Assembly: GCF_026151205.1 (NCBI RefSeq)
Contig: NC_087076.1
Coordinates: 22,996,828 to 23,060,827 of the forward strand
Source of the DNA: Bolinopsis microptera
Lineage: Eukaryota > Ctenophora > Tentaculata > Lobata > Bolinopsidae
DNA length: 64,000 bases
Direction: 5' to 3'
Each line of letters starts with the position of its first letter. The first letter of the stretch is position 1. This document shows, piece after piece, positions 36,601 to 48,600 of this stretch. The translations under genes were made by a program, and so were the position numbers. The notes under the pieces are model-generated. The model searched no databases and was not told the DNA's origin. It was given only the letters and a program-made list of their open reading frames with translations.

Positions 36601-39600
36601 AACAAAGCGAACAAAGGAAAAGCAGCACATCTAAAGTGGAACCGTACAGAGTGGAAATAACAGTGATCAGTAGTGCTAGCCTGGCCTCTAGAGACTCCAA
36701 TGGTAGGGACACTTGGCAGATTGCCATCATTTGTTTATTGAAGAGGGGTCTCACTGACCTCACATTGACTTGCAAACAATACATTGTTTTAATTGACATT
36801 CAGACGAGATAATTAGGTCAGTGGCACCCCCTTCTTATCCAACCATTTCATCGTGTTCTCCATGTGAAGGGTTTTTTTGCAGCGAAATCTCATGAAGTTT
36901 TTTTTTGGTGTGGGAAATACTCAAATTCCCAGGAAATGTTGCAAATGTCTCATGAATTGTGTTATTTGCTCATGTCTCATAAATTGTGTAGTTTTCTTGA
37001 ATTGTTACCCCCACTTTTAGGAGTAGGCTCGCCCATGCCTTGGTCAAATGCTGCCGATAGTAAGCTTTGTATTTTCACCGTGATCTCAATTAATGTGATA
37101 AATGTATCACTGTATTGTGTGATGAATGTGATTGTTACTCCCTGTTTTTTTTTATGATGAATGTGATTGTGTTCCCGTGATCGATTGTCTTTAAATCATT
37201 GTCATTAATTTATGTCTTAATGTGCATCGTGCCTGTTTACCATGGTTTACCATGTTTTACTCATATCAGTAAAATTTGCCTCATAGTTAAGCCTCCTCAA
37301 ATTAAAGCCTCACAATTACTCCTCATATTCATAATTTAAGCCTCATATTTATGATTTAATTTAAGCCTCATATTTATGATTTAAGCCTCTCCATTGCAAG
37401 CAAATGATGTGACCAAATTGGTCACTTTTCAACCTTTTCTGATGCACATTTGAGAATGTAATTTGTATTATGCTCAAAATCAAACAAGTACATACTTTTC
37501 CTTCAGGACTAAGTGATCCATACTGTAAGATAAAAGTAGGGTTACAGAGGGCTAGAACGAAAGTCTGTCCAAAGAATCTCAATCCTCTGTGGGAAGAGAA
37601 ATTCAGTTTTGTTGTAGAGACCCTCGATGAAACAATCAGATTTAAGGTGAGGGTTTTACACTGCAGTGCCAATATAATACAATGCAATAGCATTTACCCA
37701 AAAATGAAACATAAAGCAACCACTCATATTTACTAAATTTCTTCAATCTACCCTTTCATTCAGTTTTTATTATGCTTATAAATACAATTGCGTTTCATTC
37801 CCAACATCTTTATTCAGTGATATTATGCCACTTAGCTGAAGTAACACTGAGGATCATGTTTCAGGTGATGGACTACGACAGAGGGTTCAGGGATGATCTG
37901 ATTGGTTACTACGAAATGAAGCTATCATTTTTTCCTCTAGACGAGTAAGTTATAGTATACAAACTATTAGTAACTATGGTAACTATGGTAACTATGGTAA
38001 CTATGTCTACACTAGGTGTAAGAGCAAGTGAGCTGAGATATAATTGTGTTATTTCTTAGCCCTGGGCAGTAAAGCAAGAACAAGGCTCTCTTAATTTTTT
38101 GTACTAAAGTACGTAATTTCAGCTACCAGACATTTGCAGAAGAATTAACGGACGACAGTGGTACAGAGGATCTGGGCAGTATTAAATTCTCCATTCACAT
38201 TTCCTCAGACCTGAGCCATACTCCGCCTCCAGACGTAAGTACTGATCGAATCAGTGATCAGTGAGTGTTTCTGAGTAGCACTCAGTGAGTGTTTCTCGAA
38301 ACTCAGCTACTGTTAACTGTAGCCTGTCGCTCCTGTGTGCGCTGACAGAGTGTTCCTTTATCTCCAGAGTGTTCTTTTATCTCCATACCAGTACTTAATC
38401 TATAATTATTAGTCTATTGAATGCTGCTACACAGCTAGTACACTATGTAGAACTGCTAAATGTTTGCATTTAAATGTTGCTATATTATTGCTATACGTGG
38501 GTTGCTATGGCTACTGCTGTGCAGGTCCAAGAGGCTAGCATATCAAGCAGTCCCCCAATAACGCCGCCAGCACTCAAGAAACTGGTCAGAAAACCGACAG
38601 CGTACGACAACATGGTCCATAGGTTCCTGGGGGGCGACCAGAAGGTAAACATTGTTAGCACATATTTACTGGGCACTAATTGTTGGGTAATTCACATAAT
38701 TGCATAATCACTGCTCATAATTACATAATGACAGCTTTTAGCTCGTAGATGTGATGAGTATATATGTTGTGTTGTTCGTTTGGCTCGTGAGTAACAGTGG
38801 CAATGGAAGCTTTATTATTGTCACTAAAATTGCCTGAAACCATTGTGAAGTCCGAGTCAATCAAATAATGAACGTCAGACTCATTACAATGAAGCCTTAC
38901 AAAGTTTTAATCACAAATTGCAATATTTTCGCGATTAAAATTGCACCTTTTAATCGAAATATGCCATCCTTCATGATATTAATTGGATTATTTCGATGCA
39001 CAATTATATTATATAGAGGGCACAGAACCCATATTGCACTTTAACGTCAGATCACTATCAAATGATCGCTTTTTATCGGCATTATTTGTCCTCTTGGACG
39101 GTATCTTCCAATGTTTGGACTTATACTACATGAGTGGCTCCCCACAGCAGGGCACAGCAGAAATCTACTTCCAATTTTGAATGCATTCCGTCTGAAACTG
39201 AACATTCCATCTGAGCATTGAACATTTCATCTGAGCATTATAAATTACCTTTATTACCTGCTTTTTGAAGCCCGTGTGCGTGCAACCGTAGTTATTATTT
39301 AACTACTTTTTATTAGTTTCCCAACTCGAACACAAAATCTGGCAACTAATAACTAATTCTGTACCAGATGTCTTGATGGCATTGTGCCAGATGTCTTGAT
39401 GGCATTGTGCCAGATGTCGTGATGGCATTGTGCCAGATGTCTTGATGGCATTGTGCCAGATGTCTTGATGGCATTGTGCCAGATGTCTTGATGGAATTGT
39501 GCCAGATGTCTTGATGGCATTGTGCCAGATGTCTTGATGGCATTGTGCCAGATGTCGTGATGGCATTGTGCCAGATGTCGTGATGGCATTGTGCCAGATG

Positions 39601-42600
39601 TCTTGATGGCATTGTGCCAGATGTCTTGATGGCATTGTGCCAGATGTCTTGATGTTACCAGCCCACACGTACGAGGCTTGTTTCGCAATGTAACCAGATT
39701 CTCAGCTACATGTTACAAGTCTAATAGTGTATTAATCTCTCAGCTGCTGCTGTGCCACTACCGATGTAATCATCACGTTAAAGCCTCTCTTATTAATCTT
39801 ATTTTCTCCGGGTCGACAAGAAATTAACACTACAATATAAACTATAAATCTTACTGGTTGCCGCTAGATGTTCATTGTCTTCTGCATATCTCGTGATGGA
39901 TAATATGAATCTAGCTGATCTTAGTCAGTGTCAGTACATCATTCAAGGGGGTCGTAATGTAGAGTGACTACAGTTCATGTTGTACTCCTTTTGTCGTCTC
40001 TGGCTTCATTAACATAGCCAATATTTACTGTGTAGTAGCTGTTTATGTTTCTTGCTATTATTGTTGACTGTTTTGTTTATGTTGAAGTTTTGGTTCACCT
40101 CCAGCACTGTACGTACCATTGTTGATACTCCTGATTCTGTGTTGAAACACTGTTGATACTCCTGATTCTGTGTTGAAACACTGTTGATACTCCTGATTCT
40201 GTGTTGAAACACTGTTGATACTCCTGATTCTGTGTTGAAACACTGTTGATACTCCTGATTCTGTGTTGAAACACTGTTGATACTCCTGATTCTGTGCTGA
40301 AACACTGTTCAATGTACGTAGCGAATGTGTTGAAACACTGTTCAATGTACGTAGCGAATGTTTATGTCGGGTTTTTAACACAGTTCACTGCACACAGGAT
40401 AAACCTCCGTTAAACTTACACGATGCTCCGCCGATTAACGAATTGGGCACCAATTCCCCTAAATTGGGCCCTGGTTCTCCTAAATTGAGCCCTGTCGACT
40501 GCAGATCTCTGAAAGTAAGGGCTGCTCAGCTCGGCGAATCAATAAACTAATACTACCCTGCATGTGCATTGTGCATCACCATGGTAACCATCACCATGGT
40601 AACCATCACTAGCTGTAACTATGGAATAACTTAAAATAACCGAATACTACCCTGAAATCTGCATGTGCCCTTAGAATTACTTGAAAAAATAATGCGGTTG
40701 CTGCACGGTTCCGCACGGTTCCGCACGGTTCCGCACGGTTCCGCACGATTTACAATATCTTGCCTCGTCTTAATGTTTTCTTTGCTTGAATACTCTGCCG
40801 CTTTCTTTTAAAGCATCGCTTATAATTTCAGCATGGTTAAAAGCATAAATTACACAAATTAATTAAGTTAATTAGATGATCTATTTAATGATCTTTCTGC
40901 CTGTGAATTGCATGATCCCAACTTATTTGTGAATACTTAGTTAATAATTATAGCAGTTGGATAGTCTGACAGCAATTAGACATTCCTGCTAAGACTAAGT
41001 ATAAGACTTAAGAGTTAAGAGGCATTTTTACTTTTCTTGATTTGTTTTGCACTTAAAACTCGTTTTAAAATACGATAAAAGGAGCAATTTAAATTGCTGT
41101 CCGCTGGTAATCAGCGCAAAGCCTTTGCCACGCCTCACTTAATTGCAATTAAAGCCTAAAATGTAAAGTAAGTCGTGTAAAGAAAGTTGTGGTTGTATAG
41201 TTGGTTATAAATAATAAATAACCAAACAATAATCTGCCATAAAGAGTCACGTCTAGTGCATTGTTTGTTGGATTTTACTTTTACCATAAAGAGTCACGTC
41301 TAGTGCATTGTTTGTTGGATTTTACTTTTACCATAAAGAGTCCTGTCTAGTGCATTGTTTGTTGGATTTTACTTTTACCATAAAGAGTCCTGTCTAGTGC
41401 ATTGTTTGTTGAATACTTTATTTTTGTTTTCACTTATTTTGAGTGTACGAAACTAGAATTTGTGGCTTGAACCGTGTCCTACCCTCCTCTAGCAGTCGGA
41501 GTCGGAGTATGGAAGCGAAAGTGGCTCTCCGGGCGAAAGTGCCGGCTGCATAACCACACAAATCAAGCGGAGAAAAGTGAGCCATACTGTACCGTGTGTT
41601 GTAATTACTGTGTAATTCTTGTGCAATTTGTTGTGGACCCAGCCCCCTTACTTTTTAGTTAATTATAGTACCGTGCACACTAGTTACATGTAATACACAG
41701 TTAATTAATAATTATAATTTATAGTACACTGCACTAGTTAACTGCTAATTATAGTACTCCACAATAGTTTTGACTGAACTAATTGATTACAGTACACATG
41801 GTGTACGTACCAGTATTTTAAAGAATGTCTCTACATATTTTTACTTTTACTTTCTACTTTTACATTATAATTTAAGTACTCTGCCGGAATATATTATATC
41901 ATGTCTCTGTATACTGTAGAGTGTACATACTGTATAGTATATATACTATACCTGCTACTATATAGTATATACCCACTACTACAGAGTAGTTTATATAACA
42001 CAATGTATAGTTTATATATCACAATGTACACAATGTATAGTTTATATAACACAATGTACACCCGTTCATTAGCTCTATAGTATTCATTAACCGTATAATG
42101 TTTTTCATGTGCGGGTACTAATCCTTGCGCGTTTCTACAGTATTTATACTCTGTTAGCCGCGCACAACCTAGCAGTTCTATTCCGGTGTGTACTATCAGG
42201 TGTCTCTCTCAGTTCGCTCTTTGTCTTATGTTTAGTCCAAATAGTTAAAACTGCATTTCCAATACTATTTACCAGATGTCGACCAGACTGCATGACATGA
42301 GTGAGACGGTTCAAAGTATGTGGAAAGTAAGCGAGACTACTGAGAACTGGTTGTCATGACTACTGGTTGTGTACTGGTTGTGTTGCATGCAGGGAGTGGG
42401 GGTTGGTGGTGCCTTTTGTTTGAGTATTAAAGTGCAGTGTGTGTGTGTGTGGCTAGACAGTAAAACACGTATTGTGTATTGAGAGTTGCCGGTTTGGATT
42501 GTTTTATCTTTAGGTTGCAGCGTTTGGTTTGGTGGTGTGTTTTATCAGTCAATTCCCTTCGCCTTCCGAGTCCAGGAGTAAGGTTTAATGCTATGTTTGG

Positions 42601-45600
42601 GGTAAGGGGTAAGAGTTGGGGTAAGGGGTAAGAGTTGGGGTAAGGGGTAAGAGTTGGGGTAAGGGGTAAGATTTGGGGTAAGGGGTACGAGTCGGGGGTA
42701 AGGGGTAAGATTTGGCGTAAGGGGTAAGATTTAGGGTAAGGGGTAAGAGAGTCGGGGTAAGGGGTAAGATTTGGCGTAAGGGGTAAGATTTAGGGTAAGG
42801 GGTAAGAGTTGGGGTAAATGGTAAGAGTTGGGGTAAGAGGTAAGATTTAGGGTAAGGGGTAACAGTTGGGGTAAGGGGTAAGAGTTGGGGTAAGGGGTAA
42901 GATTTGGGGTAAGGGGTAAGATTTGGGGTAAGGGGTAAGAGTTGGGGTAAGGGGTAAGATTTAGGGTAAGGGGTAAGAGTTGGGGTAAGGGGTAAGATTT
43001 GGGGTAAGGGGTAAGAGTTGGGGTAAGGGGTAAGATTTGGGGTAAGGGGTAAGATTTAGGGTAAGGGGCAAGAGTTGGGGTAAGGGGTAAAAGTCGGGGT
43101 AAGGGGTAATAGTTGGGGTAAGGGGTAAGAGTTGGGGTAAGGGGTAAGAGTTGGGGTAAGGGGTAAGATTTGGGGTAAGGGGTAAGATTTGGGGTAAGGG
43201 GTAAGAGTTGGGGTAAGGGGTAAGATTTAGGGTAAGGGAGAGTTGGGGTAAGGGGTAAGAGTCGGGGTAAGTGGTAAGAGTTGGGGTAAGGGTTAAGATT
43301 TAGGGTAAGTGGTAAGATTTGGGGTAAGGGGTAAGAGTTGGGGTAAGGGGTAAGATTTAGGGTAAGGGGTAAGAGTTGGGGTAAGGGGTAAGAGTTGGGG
43401 TAATGGATAAGGTTAAACAGCATATTAACCGTTAGGCTACAGTACATGACAGACTAACTGGGACCCGCAGCTTTTAACATGTTTTAAACATATTTTTAAT
43501 ATGTTTAAGATCGCGTTATGCAAACATTGGTTGCTGATAGAACGTACACTAAGATTCCAGGGGCCAACTGTTATTTTGTGTATTTGGGAAGGATCGTTTG
43601 CTTCGTGTGCACGTCATATACATTATACACATGATATACATGTATAGAGTCTGATTTTGCATCTTAGAATAATACAATGTTTAGTCTTAGCCATTTTATA
43701 CTGCCCAAATAGTCTGATTATCGCAAATTTATCACAGAATGTTTCCACTAATATATATATACTAGAGAGCCTTTCGAACAGAACATTGTACAGGGTGTTT
43801 CAAGACTCGTGTCCAAATTTGAAATTATAATTTTTCTATTTTATGAAGGAGCAAATTAAATGAAATCGGGTTGGGAATGCTTGTTAGGTCTTACATTTTA
43901 GTTATTTCTTGCAAAATTGTGTCAAAACCCATTTTTTCATAATTTTGCAATCTTTTGAAATTTTTCGAAGAAAATTTCAAAATTTGCCCTATCAAACGTG
44001 AAGAGAGTAGACATCGTCAAGCTTCTCTGTGTGAACGGAAGCAGTTGGACGGCTGCTAGGAGTGCACTTTCGAAGAAATACGGAAAATCAGGCAGGAAAA
44101 TTCATCCCAAGACTATTCAACGAAAGGTGAAGAAATTTGAAACTGTGGAAGGTCCAAAGACCAGGGAAAAGGTGACTGTTTAGATGGGTCTCAGGAACCA
44201 TGGTGTATTCGGATCCCACTTTTTCGAGAATAAAGATGAGAAGGCAGGCACGATAAGGACGTCAAATGATATCGCCATGTTGCGTGGGAAAGTTATCCGA
44301 GTCCTCAAAAGAAAAAAAACATAATTCCTGTATTTTCCAATAAGACAGACCCCTCCTCACTACTCTCAAAAAAGTTTGGGTTGGCTGAAGGAGCATTTTG
44401 GAAAAATACTGATGTCAGGAAAAGCAGACTTCAGCTGGCCTCCTTACACCCCTGACCTGGATCCGGCTGATTTCTTTTTAGGGGTTATCTTATAGATCGT
44501 GTTTATTCAGTTAAAGTCCCAAAAACAGTAGAACAGCCAAAAAACAGCATCAGAAGGGAGGCTAAAAAGTTAAAACTTGACATGATGGTAAAACGTGCAA
44601 TAGAAATATGATTTGAGGGTTCCAAACCTGTTATGCCGGAAGGGGACTTGGTTCGGAAAGTTGATGAAATATTTGGGTTAATTTTGATATTTATTTTGAA
44701 ATGTAATAATTTATCTATAATTTAAAACAGAAATCGAACTGTTTGACCTATTTGTTAGATTTTAAGGGCCTTTCAAAATTTGGACACGAGTCTTGAAACA
44801 CCCTGTATATCACCATTAACCGTCTAGTCTGTTTGATACGTCATTGTTTTATACACGTGTTTACTGTTTATTATCACTTTCATTTTAAAAACCTGTTATA
44901 AAAGCGTGTGCTGCTGAGCTAATAGCACGTGTAGTAGCACGTGTTATCTGCACGTGTAATATGCACGTGTAATCTGAACGTGTAGTAGCACGTGTAATCT
45001 GCACGTGTAGTAGCACGTGTAATCTGCACGTGTAGTAGCACGTGTAGTAGCACGTGTAATCTGCACGTGTAGTAGCACGTGTAGTAGCACGTGTAGTAGC
45101 ACGTGTAATCTGCACGTGTAATCTGCATCCTGGAACGCTGATTACGCTGAATAGTGATAAGAATATCTCAACATCTGCTGATTAGATGACGCCTGTTAAA
45201 TCTCACCTCAAACTTAACACCAGATGGATGAGCGAGAAGTGCCCAGATCTACCTCCCCCTTCCAAGAGAAACACCTTACAGGGATCCTATCCATCACCCT
45301 GGTAGAGGCCTCTAACCTGCGACCCATGAACAAGGATGGTAGTAGCGACCCCTACTGCAAGTTCAAACTGGGGCATCAGAAACATAAGAGCAAGGTAGGT
45401 TACCTTGGTAACTATTTCTAAACCAAACCAAACCAAACTATTTTTAGAGGAGCGTATTCTCACTATTCTTGATATTTTAGACAAGTTGTTCATCAGTTTG
45501 GAAGTTTTGGCAAATATGTGTGTTTAATTAAATTTTGTATAATTATAAGTTAAATTTATACTGAAAGTATTTATCATCAAAAAGCTCTTGATAACTGGCA

Positions 45601-48600
45601 GTTATGTTATGGTCAAGCTATTTGTTATATCAACATTAATTGTCTATTTGCAGGTGTTACGCCGGACACTGGATCCGGTATGGAAAGAAAGGTTCGAGAT
45701 CAGAGTTTACAGTGACAGCAGCAGTATCCTAGAGATATCAGTTTACGATTACGAGGAGTTTGGTTTCTCAGACAATTTCATCGGCAGGTTAGTGACTTCT
45801 TTAGTGACTTCTTTAGTGACTTCTTTAGTGACTTCTTTATACTCTATCTTAATTCCGGCAGTACTGCAGGGTCGGTTTTCTTGGATACTGCTTCTATCCT
45901 AACTATGATCGTTAATATCTGTTTTGTTCTTCAAATCGGTGTTATCATGGTTTATAAATCAACAAGTCGGATGCTGTACGTCTTTAAATATTCTTTCTCG
46001 TTTAGCTGCACATGTAATGATGTTTTCTTTCCCCGTATTCAGCACTCCTCGCAGGGATTAAAATTGTTTAAATTTAACCGAAACCTCCTCTTTCTCAGTA
46101 TCGAAGTTGACATAGTAGAGTTCGAGGAGAGTAAGACGTACAAAAAAGAGCTTGAACTGGAGAAGAACGGTGGTAGATTAGTCTGCATTTTCAACTTGTC
46201 TCGGATTGACGAGAGTTCAGCTGACTCCAGTTGTGAGATTTCACCTGACGATCTAATCGACATCAGGAAAACTTATGTACGTTAACTTATATAATATATA
46301 TTAAACTATATAATACTATATATACTATATATAAACTATTAGTCTTCACGAGTTCAGTTATCATGACATTTTATGTTTCTACTTGTGAGTTAACATTATT
46401 ACGAAGGAGCACTGATGTTACCGTTTGTTCAGGCAATGTCCTACAACCCGCTGAATTACCTGACCTACAAGTGGGAAGATGTTGAGGATGTTGGGGTTCT
46501 TATCGTTAAAATAATCAAGTGCATTGATCTACCTGAAGCAGATACCATCATAGGTAGGATTACACTAATTACACTAATTACATTTATAACACTAATTACC
46601 TCTGGGAGGCTTAGAATGGGCTATATTCGTTATATTCCCTAGATGCGAACAAGTCATTATACGATGGAATTGTGGAGTATAGGTATTTTAGCTGAGACTT
46701 CAGAGACTTCAGAGACTTCAGAGACTTCAGAGACTTCAGAGAATTTATAGACTTTAGAGACGAAGTTGGTAAATTTCTGTACTGAATACGAAAATTATTG
46801 CAGGTTCGTCGGATCCGTTTTGTTTTATCGAAGTAGAAAACACGCGAGTACGGACTCCTACCCTTTACAAAACCCAAGATCCTGTGTGGAACAAGCAATT
46901 TAAATTGTAAGTATTTTATAGCTTAAATCGTGTAATTAAATCACGTTATGTCTGAACTCGGGAATGAAACGAGAAACCTCAAATTGTGTAACTATAATTC
47001 GTAATGTCTGAAATCAGGAGTAAAACGGGAAACTTTAAACGGGGATTTGTAATCCCTTTGCTCCAATAATCAGCCCCTGATACATCTCCTATTTCAGCAA
47101 TATTAAAGACATACACAGTACGTTGAATATACGAGTTTTCGACGAAGAAAAGAACAAGTATAATTTTCTGGGTTGTGTTAAACTTCCTATATTGGAAGCT
47201 CACACCATACACAGGTAAGTTTACACGTGGTACTAACACGTGCTACTAACACGTGCTACTAACACGTGATACTAACACGTGCTACTAACACGTGCTACTA
47301 ACACGTAGTACTAACACGTGGTACTAACGCGTGCTATTAACGCGTGCTACTAACACGTGGTACTAACACGTGGTACTAACGCGTGCTACTAACACGTGGT
47401 ACTAACACGTGGTACTAACACGTGGTACTAACACGTGGTACTAACACGTGATACTAACACGTGGTACTAACACGTGCTACTAACATGTGCTACTAACACG
47501 TGGTACTACTAACACGTGGTACTGACACGTGGTACTAACACGTGCTACTAACACGTGATACTAACACGTGGTACTAACACGTGCTACTAACATGTGCTAC
47601 TAACACGTGGTACTACTAACACGTGGTACTGACACGTGGTACTAACACGTGCTACTAACACGTGGTACTAACGGCCACAAGGAATCTTATAAAATATTTC
47701 CTGTCATGTCAGATCCAGAGTTCATTAAAACATCTTCAGTCCGTCTATTTAATCTTAGGCTGTGACATTTAAATATTTCTGAAGTACCTACAAGGATATT
47801 TGCAAATCAGATTTAACAAGCTTTTGTCCTACAGATGCTTGCTAAAAGACAGGAAGTTGGAAAGAGTAGGATTTGGAGAGATATTCTTAGAGACAGAGCT
47901 GATTTACAATCCTCTCAGAGCAGCCATTAAAACATTACTTCCTGCCGAGGAAAACCTTCTTTACGAGGAACCAAAGTTCAAGCGAAATCTCTTTATGCAG
48001 GTTGGCGTAATTACAATTAGACTTGTTTTAACTTTTAATTTTAATTTATTATTGACATCGCAAAAAGTTTATCTTTTTATGATAGCTTGATGATCGTGAT
48101 ATGTAGGGGTGTACCTTGTCACCTTGCGTTGGCCGCAAGTCTTTTATCATGTAGTCGACTTATGTAGGTGTAGCTATAAATGTTTGTTAATCAATCAGTG
48201 TAGCTCGTGACTAATCGTATGCTTTCTGCAGAATTTTAAGAGAGTGTATGCGCTATCGACAGTAGTTCTCTCCCTGGGTCTGTGGGCTCAGAGGATCTAC
48301 AATTGGGAAAACAAGGCTAAATCAGCTATTGCACTATTAGTAAGTTCTTTCCCTGTTTCTAAATATTCTCTAACTGGGTTCTCTAATATTATTTTGCACG
48401 TTGAACAGACTATTGTAGACGGTGGTTGACTTACTGAGGGTACCCTACATGTCATGTACCCTCAGTAAGTCATCTGCTAGAACTGGAAATGAAATATTTT
48501 AGGAAATGCAATATTTTAGGAAACTTTCACCGAAATGGTCTCTGCGAAAGCGAGATTTTAATTATGTTTAATATGAAATTCTGTTGTATGCTTGAACTGA

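Larger units (their letters stand above)
38645..40397. other. MCTP intron with minisatellites
   Basis: Apart from the 23-bp and 31-bp arrays listed separately, nothing is recognised. The open frame 38983-39180 (+) shows no family features. Confidence 0.5.

Noticed and set aside
36428-37693. Minus-strand frames of 123 and 110 codons
   Set aside because: Antisense to or overlapping the C2A exons, which are confirmed by phase and by C2 motifs.
42731-43447. 238-codon antisense frame with a [13 protein letters not shown]-type repeat
   Set aside because: Antisense translation of the G-rich minisatellite; looks like a structural protein but has no splice or signal features.
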